From Yoonia vestfoldensis SKA53 (GTDB lineage: Bacteria > Pseudomonadota > Alphaproteobacteria > Rhodobacterales > Rhodobacteraceae), in NCBI RefSeq assembly GCF_000152785.1, contig NZ_CH672414.1, positions 525,615 to 589,614 of the forward strand: a DNA stretch of 64,000 nt, read 5' to 3'. A program made the position numbers and the translations under genes. The notes under the pieces are model-generated. The model saw only the letters and a list, made by a program, of their open reading frames with translations. It ran no database searches and had not been told where the DNA came from. Shown here in pieces: positions 55,102 to 64,000 of this stretch. The first letter of the stretch is position 1. Each line of letters opens with the position of its first letter.

Positions 55102-55878
55102 ATGGATTATCAGGCCGTCACACTTACCATCCGCGATGCGGTTGCAACGCTGATGCTGAACCGGCCAACGGTGATGAATGCGCTGAACACGCAGATGCGC
55201 GCCGAAATCGCCCATGCCGTCAAAGCCGCCGAAAAAGACGCGCGTGTGCTGGTGATGACCGGTGCGGGCAAGGCGTTTTGTTCGGGGCAGGATCTGGGCG
55301 ATGGCGGGTCTGCTGCGTCGATCGACCTCGAACGCACATTGCGCGACGAATATGTGCCGATGCTCAAGGCGATCTTTGACTGTCGTATCCCGACCATTGC
55401 TGCGGTCAACGGGGCTGCGGCGGGGGCAGGGGCCAATCTTGCGCTGGCCTGCGACGTGGTGATCGCCGCCGATTCTGCGTATTTCGTGCAGGCCTTTACC
55501 CGCATCGGCCTGATCCCCGATGCAGGCGGCACCTATTGGCTGCCACGGCAGGTGGGCGCGGCCAAGGCGATGGGGGCCGCCCTGTTCGCCGACAAGATCA
55601 GCGCGCAGCAGGCCAGCGACTGGGGCATGATCTATGAGGTCGTATCCGATGCCGGTTTCGCGGATCACATCGCTGCACGCGCGGCCCATCTGGCGCAGGG
55701 GCCGACCGTGGCCTACCGGCAGCTGAAAAAAGCGATTCGTGGCTCGTTTGAAAACACGCTCGACGATCAACTGGCGCTCGAGGCGCGGCTGCAAGGGCGC
55801 TGCGGGCAGACCCGTGATTTTCAGGAAGGCGTTGTGGCTTTCCTCGAAAAGCGCAAGCCGGTCTATGAAGGGCGCTGA
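55102..55878 (+). CDS. Enoyl-CoA hydratase/isomerase family protein
   Basis: A 258-residue crotonase. The frame can start at a TTG at 55081, but ATG 55102 is favoured since AAGGA lies 8 nt before it. Family marks are LNRPTVMNALN, CSGQDLGDGG, AAVNGAAAGAGANLALACDVVIA and FTRIGLIPDAGGTYWLPR. The Asp of IPDAGG, with no Glu in the second catalytic slot, recalls PaaG-type isomerases of phenylacetate degradation, but a hydratase cannot be ruled out. It stands alone, followed by a strong terminator. Confidence 0.85.
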   Translation: MDYQAVTLTIRDAVATLMLNRPTVMNALNTQMRAEIAHAVKAAEKDARVLVMTGAGKAFCSGQDLGDGGSAASIDLERTLRDEYVPMLKAIFDCRIPTIAAVNGAAAGAGANLALACDVVIAADSAYFVQAFTRIGLIPDAGGTYWLPRQVGAAKAMGAALFADKISAQQASDWGMIYEVVSDAGFADHIAARAAHLAQGPTVAYRQLKKAIRGSFENTLDDQLALEARLQGRCGQTRDFQEGVVAFLEKRKPVYEGR

Positions 55879-55897
55879 ACCACAACCCCGTGAAAAT

Positions 55898-55926
55898 AAA
55901 AGGCCGCCCCGAGGGGCGGCCTTTTT
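55898..55926. terminator. Bidirectional terminator between crotonase gene and gltA
   Basis: A 13-bp perfect stem AAAAGGCCGCCCC/GGGGCGGCCTTTT with a GA turn, with T-runs in both directions. It serves the crotonase gene on plus and gltA on minus. Confidence 0.9.
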
Positions 55927-55929
55927 CAT

Positions 55930-57225
55930 TCAGCGGTTTTCGATATCGACGTAATCGCGGGCCGTTGACCCCAGATACAATTGCCGTGGCCGGCCGATTT
56001 TCAGCTGTGGATCGGCCAGCTGTTCTTTCCACTGCGAAATCCAACCCACGGTGCGCGCGAGCGCAAAAACCGGGGTGAACATCGAGGTCGGGAAACCCAT
56101 CGCCTCTAATATGATGCCGGAATAGAAATCGACGTTGGGGAACAATTTCTTTTCCGCGAAATACGGATCGGCCAGCGCCTGACGTTCCAATTCCTTGGCA
56201 ACCTGCAGGACGGGATTATTTTCCACGCCCAGCAAATCCAGCACTTCATCGGCGGATTGTTTCATCACCGTGGCGCGGGGGTCGAAGTTTTTGTAAACCC
56301 GGTGGCCGAAACCCATCAGGCGATATGGATCGTTCTTGTCCTTGGCGCGCGCGATGAATTCAGGGATACGGTCTGGCGTGCCGATTTCCTTGAGCATTTC
56401 AAGACAAGCCTGGTTCGCCCCGCCATGTGCCGGACCCCAAAGGCAGGCAATGCCCGCCGCGATACAGGCAAACGGATTGGCACCGGAGGAGGAGGCCAAA
56501 CGCACGGTCGAGGTCGAGGCGTTTTGTTCATGATCCGCATGCAGCGTGAAAATCCGGTCCATTGCACGGGCAAGGATCGGGTTCACATGATAGGTTTCCG
56601 CCGGCACGGCGAAACACATATGCAGGAAATTCGCCGCATAATCCAGATCGTTGCGCGGATAGACGAAAGGCTGGCCAATCGAATATTTATAGGCCATCGC
56701 GGCAATCGTCGGCATCTTGGCGATCAGGCGGATCGATGCCACCTCGCGCTGGTGTTCGTCGTTGATATCGGTGCTGTCGTGATAAAACGCCGACATCGCG
56801 CCGACCACACCGACCATCGTCGCCATCGGATGCGCATCGCGGCGGAAGCCACGGAAAAAGTTGTGCATCTGTTCGTGAATCATTGTGTGGTTGGTCACCA
56901 GCGATTCAAACTTTTCCAGCTCCGCCGCCGAAGGCAATTCACCATAAAGCAGCAGATAGCAGACTTCGAGGTAATGCGACTGGCTGGCCAGCTGGTCGAT
57001 CGGATAGCCGCGATGCAGCAGCTCACCCTTGTCACCGTCGATAAAGGTGATCGTGCTGTCGCAGGCCGCGGTCGAGGTAAAGCCGGGGTCATAGGTGAAC
57101 ACATCGGCCTGGGCGTAAAGCTTGCGAATGTCCAGAACATCCGGGCCGGTGGTTGGGGAATAGACAGGCAGGTCGTAGGTCTTGCCCTTGATCGTCAGTT
57201 TCGCGGTATCTGTCGTTTCAGCCAT
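55930..57225 (-). CDS. gltA: Citrate synthase
   Basis: Citrate synthase condenses oxaloacetate and acetyl-CoA. The 431-residue length fits the hexameric Gram-negative type II enzyme. Catalytic His and Asp are in [25 protein letters not shown] and NVDFYSG. ATG 57225 ([10 protein letters not shown]) is used; an upstream extension of five codons lacks support. It converges on the terminator at 55898. Confidence 0.97.
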   Translation of the reverse strand: MAETTDTAKLTIKGKTYDLPVYSPTTGPDVLDIRKLYAQADVFTYDPGFTSTAACDSTITFIDGDKGELLHRGYPIDQLASQSHYLEVCYLLLYGELPSAAELEKFESLVTNHTMIHEQMHNFFRGFRRDAHPMATMVGVVGAMSAFYHDSTDINDEHQREVASIRLIAKMPTIAAMAYKYSIGQPFVYPRNDLDYAANFLHMCFAVPAETYHVNPILARAMDRIFTLHADHEQNASTSTVRLASSSGANPFACIAAGIACLWGPAHGGANQACLEMLKEIGTPDRIPEFIARAKDKNDPYRLMGFGHRVYKNFDPRATVMKQSADEVLDLLGVENNPVLQVAKELERQALADPYFAEKKLFPNVDFYSGIILEAMGFPTSMFTPVFALARTVGWISQWKEQLADPQLKIGRPRQLYLGSTARDYVDIENR

Positions 57226-57314
57226 GGTGCTTTCCCTCATCTGCGGCGCATCAATCTACGCCCGCACGTCCTTGTTCAATTCTACCCGATAATCACCTTT
57301 TGTGACGATCTGGT

Positions 57315-58715
57315 TTACTTGCTGGCATCCGAAAGGCGGCCAATCGTCTCGGATTGCCCCAGAACCAGCATCATGTCGAAAACGCTGGGGGACACCGAAC
57401 GCCCGGCCAACGCGGTGCGCAAAGGTCCCGCCAGTTTGCCAAGCTTGGTGTCATGCGCCTGGGCAATGGTCGCAACGATGCTTTCCAGAGTATCTCTGGT
57501 CCAGCTAGCATTTTGCAACTGCGGCGTCAATTCCGACAGTATACCACGGGATACATCGGTAAGTTGCGCGGCCGATTTCTCATCCGGGACAATCGGGCGG
57601 CTGGTCAAGATAAAATGTGCCTTTTCAACAAGTTCTGGAAAGGTTTTTGCACGTTCTTTCAGGCAATACATGCCGCGTAACAGCCCGTCTTTTTGCGCAT
57701 CACCCAGCGGCGCGGCGCCGGTTGCCGCAAGGTAGCCCTGCAATTCATGCAGCAGCGCAGCATCGTCAGCGACAGCGATATGCTGACCGCACAGATGTTC
57801 AAGTTTGGCCGTGTCGAACCGTGCCGGTGATTTGCCAATCCCGTGCAGGTCGAACCAGTCGCGCGCCTGCGCATCACTAAAGAATTCCGCATCGCCGTGC
57901 GACCAGCCCAGACGGGCCAGATAATTACGCATCCCCGCCGCAGGATACCCCAGCGCCTGATATTCCGCAGCGCCGGTCGCGCCATGGCGTTTGGACAATT
58001 TCTTGCCATCGGGACCATAGATCAGCGGGATATGCGCCAGCACCGGTTTCGGCCAGCCCATCGCGTCATAGATCAGGTTTTGCCGGAAAGCATTGGCCAG
58101 ATGGTCATCGCCGCGGATCACATGGGTGACGCCCATGTCGTGATCATCCACCACGACCGCCAGCATATAGACAGGGCTGCCGTCCGAGCGCAGCAGGATC
58201 ATGTCATCCAACTGGTCGTTGGACCATGTCACATCGCCTTGCACCTCGTCATGCAGGGTGGTTGTGCCTTCGCGCGCGGCCTTGATGCGGATGACGAAAG
58301 GCAGGTCAGGGTGGTCGGCTGCAGGCACGTCGCGCCACGGAGAGCGAAACAGCGTCGAGGTTTTCTGTTCGCGGGCCTGTTCGCGGAAAGCTTCGATTTC
58401 GTCTTGCGTGCTGAAACACTTATACGCCTTGCCGGCTGCCAGTAAGTCATGTGCGACCTGCGCATGGCGCGCGGCGCTGTCAAACTGGCTGACAGGATCG
58501 CCATCCCAATCCAGCCCCAGCCATGTCAGCCCGTCCAGAATCGCTTGCGCGTTTTCGGGGGTGGACCGTGCGCGGTCGGTATCCTCGATCCGCAGCAGAA
58601 ACTTGCCACCGCGCCCGCGCGCGTAAAGCCAGTTGAAAAGGGCCGTGCGCGCGCCCCCAATGTGCAAAGCACCCGTGGGCGAAGGCGCGAAACGTGTGAC
58701 GACAGGACGGGACAT
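57315..58715 (-). CDS. gltX: Glutamyl-tRNA synthetase
   Basis: The 466-residue class I synthetase charges tRNA-Glu and, in alphaproteobacteria, often tRNA-Gln for later amidation. It has the HIGH-like [14 protein letters not shown] and the KMSKS-like [10 protein letters not shown], with [11 protein letters not shown] for tRNA/ATP binding. Alphaproteobacteria commonly carry two GluRS genes; which of the two this is cannot be judged here. It starts 44 bp from the divergent comEC gene. Confidence 0.96.
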   Translation of the reverse strand: MSRPVVTRFAPSPTGALHIGGARTALFNWLYARGRGGKFLLRIEDTDRARSTPENAQAILDGLTWLGLDWDGDPVSQFDSAARHAQVAHDLLAAGKAYKCFSTQDEIEAFREQAREQKTSTLFRSPWRDVPAADHPDLPFVIRIKAAREGTTTLHDEVQGDVTWSNDQLDDMILLRSDGSPVYMLAVVVDDHDMGVTHVIRGDDHLANAFRQNLIYDAMGWPKPVLAHIPLIYGPDGKKLSKRHGATGAAEYQALGYPAAGMRNYLARLGWSHGDAEFFSDAQARDWFDLHGIGKSPARFDTAKLEHLCGQHIAVADDAALLHELQGYLAATGAAPLGDAQKDGLLRGMYCLKERAKTFPELVEKAHFILTSRPIVPDEKSAAQLTDVSRGILSELTPQLQNASWTRDTLESIVATIAQAHDTKLGKLAGPLRTALAGRSVSPSVFDMMLVLGQSETIGRLSDASK

Positions 58716-58759
58716 GATGGGCTTAACCTTTCGTTCACCAGCTTTGGACTAATCTGCCG

Positions 58760-60874
58760 GTGCCCCTTGGGGATAGCCAGCCAAAGGACGAAGAACAAGT
58801 GCGAGCCTTGGTCGAAGACGCGCTTTTGGCGCAGCGCGGGGGGCTGTTGTGCTGGGTGCCGGTCTGGCTGGGGCTGGGGATCGGGTGGTATTTCGCGCAG
58901 CGGCAGGAACCGGGTGATGCGGGTCTTGCGATTGGGGGGGCTGTGGCCTTTGCCCTGCTGCTGGCGCTGCCACGCATTGGCGTCGCCTATCGCCCTGTCG
59001 TGCTGGCTATCATTATCGCGATGATCGGGGCAGGCATCGCCAAATACCGCAGTGAAGCGGTTGGCGCACCTGTGCTGAATTTCCGCTATTACGGGACGAT
59101 CGAAGGGCGGGTTGTCAATATCGACAGGTCCGCCAGCGACGCGCTGCGCCTGACGCTGGACCGCGTGGTGCTGGATCGGATCGCACCCCACCGCACACCC
59201 GCGCGTGTGCGCGTGTCGGTGCATGGTGACCAGCCGTTCAGCGATTATCGCCCCGGTACGGTGCTGATGATGACCGGCCATCTGTCGCCCCCTGCTGGCC
59301 CGGCGGAACCGGGCGGGTTTGATTTCCAGCGCCATGCGTGGTTTTTGGGGTTGGGGGCGGTCGGTTACACCCGCAATCCGGTGTTGCGGTTGGCCGCGCC
59401 TGCGGCCCCCGATGCCATGATGCGAATTTTCGCACTGCGCATGGCGATTTCGCGCGCCGTGCAAGAGGCGATGCCGGGCGAGGCGGGGGCCTTTGCCGCC
59501 GCTTTGATGACAGGTGACCGGTCGGGTATGGGGCAGGATGGTCTTGCTGCTTTGCGCGCGGCCAACCTTGCGCATTTGCTGGCAATCTCGGGACTGCATA
59601 TGGGGTTGCTGACGGGCTTTGTGTTTGCGGTTGTGCGCTATGGGCTGGCGCTGGTGCCAGCGGTGGCACTGCGGTTGCCCACCAAAAAGATCGCCGCGGT
59701 CATCGCCCTGATCGTGGGCGCATTCTATCTCGCCTTGTCGGGGGGCAATGTCGCGACCGAACGCGCTTTTGTCATGGTGGCGGTCATGCTGGTGGCGGTG
59801 CTGCTGGGACGGCGCGCGCTGACGCTGCGGGGGGTGGCCATCGCCGCGATCATCGTGCTTGTCTGGCAGCCAGAGGCCTTGACCGGCCCGGGGTTCCAGA
59901 TGTCATTTGCGGCCACCATCGCCCTTGTCGCGGTGTTTCGCGCCTTGCGCGGGGCCAAGCTGCACCGGCTGCCGCGCTGGACGCGCCCGGTGATGTCGGT
60001 GTTTGTGTCATCGCTGGTGGCGGGGCTGGCGACCGCCCCTTATGCGGCGGCACATTTCAATATCATGTCGCATTACGGGCTGATCGCCAACCTGATCAGC
60101 GTCCCGTTGATGGGGGTGCTGGTGATGCCCGCCGCAGTGCTGGCTGCCTGTCTGTGGCCTTTGGGGCTGGCCTGGATCGGGCTGGCGGTGATGGAACCGG
60201 GGCTGCGCTGGATCTTGTTTGTGGCACAGACAACCGCGGCCCAGCCCAATGCGGTCAGCCATGTGATCGCGCCACCCGGCGCGGTGTTGCCCATACTGAC
60301 GCTGGCGCTGCTGTGGTTGATCTTGTGGCAGGGGCGCGCGCGGTTTGCGGGGCTCGCCTTTGCCGCGCTGGCCTTTGTGATCTGGCAGCAGGGCACGCGG
60401 CCTGCGTTGCTGGTGGCCGACGATGGCGGCTTGATCGGGGTGCTGGGGCCAGAGGGGCGTAGCCTGTCAAAACCGACGGGGGGCAGTTTCAGCGCGGGGA
60501 TCTGGCTCGAGAATGATGGCGCGCCGGTGGCCCAAGACATCGCCGCCGCCCGTGGCGGGGTGCAACGGGACGGCCGCGTGGTCACGGCCATGTTGGGCGA
60601 GTGGCGGATCGTGCAGGTGTCGGGCAAAACCGCGCTGGCCGCCTTGCAAGGCTGCGGCGGTGCGGATGTGTTGATCGTCAATCAGGTGGATGAGGTTGCG
60701 CGCCCCTGTCATGTCTATGACCTGACCGGTCTGCGCAGAACAGGCGCGTTGGCGATGGACCTGACCGCCACAGGCGACCTGCGCATCGAGACATCGCGCG
60801 CACGGGCAGGCAACAGGCCCTGGAACGGGCGCACCGGCCCGCCCGAAGCAGCCCTGTTGCTGTCGCGTCAATAG
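58760..60874 (+). CDS. comEC: ComEC/Rec2-family DNA uptake membrane protein
   Basis: A 704-residue polytopic protein: an N-terminal DUF4131-type part (about 1-150, with [20 protein letters not shown]), then the Competence domain with about eight helices ([41 protein letters not shown]). The C-terminal domain is short and no HxHxDH metallo-beta-lactamase motif is seen, as in many alphaproteobacterial ComEC. It forms the inner-membrane channel for single-stranded DNA; in R. capsulatus comEC is needed for receiving GTA DNA. GTG start. The stop overlaps that of lexA by 7 bp. Confidence 0.92.
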   Translation: MPLGDSQPKDEEQVRALVEDALLAQRGGLLCWVPVWLGLGIGWYFAQRQEPGDAGLAIGGAVAFALLLALPRIGVAYRPVVLAIIIAMIGAGIAKYRSEAVGAPVLNFRYYGTIEGRVVNIDRSASDALRLTLDRVVLDRIAPHRTPARVRVSVHGDQPFSDYRPGTVLMMTGHLSPPAGPAEPGGFDFQRHAWFLGLGAVGYTRNPVLRLAAPAAPDAMMRIFALRMAISRAVQEAMPGEAGAFAAALMTGDRSGMGQDGLAALRAANLAHLLAISGLHMGLLTGFVFAVVRYGLALVPAVALRLPTKKIAAVIALIVGAFYLALSGGNVATERAFVMVAVMLVAVLLGRRALTLRGVAIAAIIVLVWQPEALTGPGFQMSFAATIALVAVFRALRGAKLHRLPRWTRPVMSVFVSSLVAGLATAPYAAAHFNIMSHYGLIANLISVPLMGVLVMPAAVLAACLWPLGLAWIGLAVMEPGLRWILFVAQTTAAQPNAVSHVIAPPGAVLPILTLALLWLILWQGRARFAGLAFAALAFVIWQQGTRPALLVADDGGLIGVLGPEGRSLSKPTGGSFSAGIWLENDGAPVAQDIAAARGGVQRDGRVVTAMLGEWRIVQVSGKTALAALQGCGGADVLIVNQVDEVARPCHVYDLTGLRRTGALAMDLTATGDLRIETSRARAGNRPWNGRTGPPEAALLLSRQ

Positions 60875-61551
60875 GTGCGGATCAACCCGACCAGACGGCC
60901 CTGTACCTTGACCTGATCATCGCGGAAAACGCGGGTTTCATAAGCAGGGTTCGCAGCCTCCAGCGCGATGGCGCTGCCGGTGCGGCGGAACCGTTTCAAC
61001 GTGGCTTCCTGCCCTTCGACCAAGGCCACGACGATATCGCCGTTATTGGCCACGGATGTTTCGCGGATCACCACGACATCGCCATCGTTGATGCCCGCCT
61101 CGATCATCGAATCGCCTTTGACCTCGAGCGCGTAATGTTCGCCCTTGCCCAGCATGGACTGCGGGACATGCACATGGTGCGAGACTTCGGAAATCGCCTC
61201 GATCGGGACACCGGCGGCGATGCGCCCCATGACCGGCAGCGACATTGACCCGCCTTCGACCGGCAGGGCGGCTGTGGGGATACTGGCGGGTTTGTCGCCT
61301 GCGATCACGCGCGGCTGGAACCCGCTGCCCATCATGCTGTCGGGCAGTTTGAGGATTTCCAGCGCCCGCGCGCGATGCGCCAGCCTGCGGATGAAACCGC
61401 GTTCTTCCAATGCCGTGATCAGCCGGTGGATGCCGGATTTTGACCGCAGGTCCAACGCCTCTTTCATTTCGTCAAAACTGGGCGGCACGCCGTCGCGCTG
61501 CACCCGTGTGTGGATGAAGGCCAGAAGGTCGAGCTGCTTTTTGGTTAACAT
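60868..61551 (-). CDS. lexA: SOS repressor LexA
   Basis: The 227-residue repressor has a winged HTH ([38 protein letters not shown]), an Ala-Gly self-cleavage site in [12 protein letters not shown], and the S-K dyad in GDSMIEAGI and EATLKRF. A GTTC-N7-GTTC box precedes it, so it is autoregulated; the same box occurs at uvrA. It lies downstream of moeA/moaC/trpC on the same strand and overlaps the comEC stop by 7 bp in convergent orientation. Confidence 0.97.
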   Translation of the reverse strand: MLTKKQLDLLAFIHTRVQRDGVPPSFDEMKEALDLRSKSGIHRLITALEERGFIRRLAHRARALEILKLPDSMMGSGFQPRVIAGDKPASIPTAALPVEGGSMSLPVMGRIAAGVPIEAISEVSHHVHVPQSMLGKGEHYALEVKGDSMIEAGINDGDVVVIRETSVANNGDIVVALVEGQEATLKRFRRTGSAIALEAANPAYETRVFRDDQVKVQGRLVGLIRTY

Positions 61552-61579
61552 GGCGAAATCCTTGGCTGGTTTTGCTTAT

Positions 61580-61594
61580 GTTCTACCCCTGTTC
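61580..61594. promoter_or_regulatory. LexA (SOS) box upstream of lexA
   Basis: GTTC-tacccct-GTTC on plus (GAAC-N7-GAAC in the lexA direction), 28 bp before the lexA start; an exact match to the alphaproteobacterial consensus. Confidence 0.85.
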
Positions 61595-61627
61595 CCCTTT
61601 TGTGTCAATCGCCTTGCGATCGACGCG

Positions 61628-61659
61628 CGCCGCGCGGGAGTATTTTTGGAAATAAGAAG
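61628..61659 (-). repeat. 3'-end element (AAATACTCC type), copy after moeA
   Basis: Read in the moeA direction: stop, 3 nt, CTTCTTATTTCC-AAAAATACTCCC and a GC-rich tail, nearly identical to the mmsB copy at 27855-27888. It lies between moeA and the lexA SOS box. Confidence 0.65.
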
Positions 61660-61662
61660 CTG

Positions 61663-62831
61663 TCAGAGTGGCACGATTTGCACGCTTTCGCCGGCTTGGC
61701 GCGCGGGGTCATGGGGCGGGCGCAGGGCAAGGCAATTGGCCTGCGTCAGCACGCTGAGCAGGCTGCTGTCCTGGCGCTCAAAGATTGTCACACCGGCGGC
61801 GGTGGCATGCGCGCGCATGTAATGCGCACGTGGCCCGTTCGCGCTGATGTCATGGGCAAGCAGGGCTGTCTGCGTTGCGGCGGGATGCGCGCCAAGCCCC
61901 AGCATCTTGCGGATCACCGGCAGCACGAAGACATGACCGCAGACCATGGCCGAGACCGGATTGCCCGGAAGGCCGATCATGGCGGCGCTGCCAAGCCGGC
62001 CGGCCATCAGCGGTTTGCCGGGGCGCATCGCGATCTTGTAGAAGCTGCGCTGCATGCCAAGGCTTTGCGCTACCTGTCCGACCAGATCGTGATCTCCGAC
62101 AGAGGCGCCGCCGATGGTGATGATCAGATCAGCGCCCTGCGCCAGGGCAAAGGTCTGTTCCAGCGATGCGATGCTGTCGCGCGCAATGGGCAGCAGCCGT
62201 GCTGTGGCGCCTGCGGCCGCGACCAATGCGGCCAGCCCATAGCTGTTGGAGGCGATGATCTGGTCTGGGCCGGGGCTGTCGCCCGGTTGCACCAATTCAT
62301 CACCCGTGGCGATGATGGCGACCACGGGTTTGCGGGTGACAGGCACGCTTGCAATGTTCATGGCCGCCAGCAAGGCAATATCATTGGGCGACAGGTGGCG
62401 TGGCGCGGGCAGCGACGTGCCTTGCGCGAAATCGCCCCCCAGGGGGCGGATATTGCTGCCGCTGTCCTGCGCATCGGTGATGGTGATTTTTTCGCCGTCG
62501 CGGGTGACATTTTCCTGAATGATCACGCGACTTGCGCCTGCAGGGACAGGCGCGCCTGTGAAGATACGCAAAGCCTGACCCTGGGCCAATGTGCCATGCC
62601 AGCCGTGACCGGCCGCAGCTTCGCCGATGACGGTCAGGCTGGCCCCTTGGCGGTGATCGGCCGCATGGATCGCATAGCCATCCATGGCAGAGGCCGCAAA
62701 GGGCGGCTGGTCGCGCCGCGCGGTCACATCGCGCGCCAGTACGCGCTGTGCGGCATCACGCAGCGGCACGTCTTGTGCTGGCAGCGGGGTGACCAGCGCA
62801 AAGAGGTCTTGCAGGGCCTCTGCAACGCTGA

Positions 62832-62835
<4 letters not shown>
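61663..62835 (-). CDS. moeA: Molybdopterin molybdotransferase
   Basis: MoeA inserts molybdenum into MPT-AMP to complete the cofactor. The 390-residue protein has the MoeA N-terminal pattern [22 protein letters not shown], the MogA-like domain with TGDELVQPG and [26 protein letters not shown], and a C-terminal beta domain. It overlaps moaC by 4 bp. Confidence 0.95.
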
Positions 62836-63304
<469 letters not shown>

Positions 63305-63308
<4 letters not shown>

Positions 63309-64000
63309 CGCATCGCCCCCGTGGATGGATTGGCCAGCAGGCGGGCGGTGGCGGCGGCCACGTCATCCTGGCGCATCAGGCTTTCGCCGATCAAAAAGGC
63401 ACGCGCGCCGTAGCGGGCCATATCGGCAAGGTCTTCGGGGGTGAACAGCCCACTTTCGCACACGATCTGCCGGTCCTCTGGCACCCGTTTGGACAGGATG
63501 CGCGTGGTGTCCAGCGTCACGTCAAAGGTTTTCAGATTGCGGTTGTTGATCCCGATCAGCGGCGATTTCAGTAGCACCGCGCGGTCGAGTTCGGCCTGAT
63601 CATGGACTTCGATCAGCACATCCATCTGCCAGTCGATCGCGGCCTGTTCCAGTTCCTGCGCCTGCGCATCGCTGACCGAGGCCATGATGATCAAGATGCA
63701 ATCGGCCCCCAAGGCGCGGGATTCCGCGACCTGCCAGGGATCATAGAGGAAATCCTTGCGCAGCGCGGGCAATGCGCAGGCGTCGCGCGCTGCGACCAGA
63801 TAGCTGTCGTCGCCCTGAAAGGACGGCGCATCGGTCAGCACCGACAGGCAGGTGGCCCCGCCTTGCGCATAAGCCTGCGCCAAGGCCGCAGGGTCGAAAT
63901 CGGCGCGGATCAGGCCCTTGGAGGGGCTGGCCTTTTTGATCTCGGCGATCAGGCCGTATCCTTCGCGGCTGGCACCCGCCAATGCGGCAGCGAAACCGCG
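63305..64000 (-). CDS. trpC: Indole-3-glycerol phosphate synthase, C-terminal part (cut by window edge)
   Basis: TrpC closes the indole ring in tryptophan synthesis. The visible 231 residues continue past the right edge; the N-terminal helix is missing. TIM-barrel landmarks are [14 protein letters not shown] (catalytic Lys), [23 protein letters not shown] and [11 protein letters not shown]. The stop overlaps the moaC start (ATGA). The order trpC-moaC-moeA-lexA is typical of Rhodobacterales. Confidence 0.95.

Overview
The window is a gene-dense, GC-rich chromosomal segment from a Rhodobacterales alphaproteobacterium, most likely of the Roseobacter group (Loktanella/Yoonia-like). The reasons are: heme synthesis starts with a 5-aminolevulinate synthase very close to Rhodobacter HemA; the order trpC-moaC-moeA-lexA is present; SOS boxes are of the alphaproteobacterial GTTC-N7-GTTC type; a gene-transfer-agent (GTA) style lysis cassette sits among cytochrome c maturation genes; and a zauP-zapA pair is present. 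No prophage, transposon or CRISPR array was seen.

Layout. 1-1836: end of an HU-like gene, a histidine phosphatase gene and four tRNA genes (Val-CAC, Val-TAC, two identical Asp-GTC), each with its own TTGNNN-N17-TANNNN promoter. 1878-9622: M20 peptidase, hemA with an upstream FNR box, a RodZ-like protein, ispG, an aminotransferase and an AmiC-type amidase. 9745-16801: PBP1A, prfB, a DUF2189 membrane protein, overlapping bactofilin and M23 peptidase genes, and bcp. 16879-27824: a large AsmA-like protein, queA, an MFS transporter, a DUF924 protein, lpdA and uvrA. 27889-33497: valine degradation genes (mmsB, 3-hydroxyisobutyryl-CoA hydrolase, acyl-CoA dehydrogenase, mmsA) with a divergent LysR gene. 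33536-39067: a CBS protein, coaD and a carbon-metabolism block tkt-gap-small ORF-gap with LacI-type operators. 39322-44361: zauP-zapA, grxD-bolA, purL, a candidate small RNA and an LsrB/VtlR-type LysR gene. 44515-55878: indolepyruvate ferredoxin oxidoreductase, an acyltransferase, murI, argC, ccmE, the lysis cassette, ccmF-ccmH and a crotonase. 55930-64000: gltA, gltX, comEC, lexA, moeA, moaC and trpC (cut by the window edge).

Most of the window is ordinary housekeeping sequence. The points that deserve follow-up are mainly between genes. (1) A compact sRNA-like unit at 43261-43374 has a promoter, two hairpins, a CACCUCCC anti-Shine-Dalgarno stretch and a T8 terminator. It lies beside an LsrB/VtlR homologue, the neighbourhood in which AbcR sRNAs occur in rhizobia; 10 nt of it is perfectly complementary to the lpdA ribosome binding site. 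(2) A TGTTNNCGNNAACA operator family (four sites) controls both gap genes; two of the sites are exactly 42 bp apart. (3) A 47-residue membrane protein gene lies between the two gap paralogues. (4) Two dispersed 3'-end repeat families occur: a 26-bp palindrome (three copies) and an AAATA-TCC element (four copies), the latter always in the same orientation relative to the preceding gene. (5) The GTA-type endolysin-holin-XhlA cassette has a near-consensus CtrA box. (6) A 24-bp palindrome lies upstream of lpdA.
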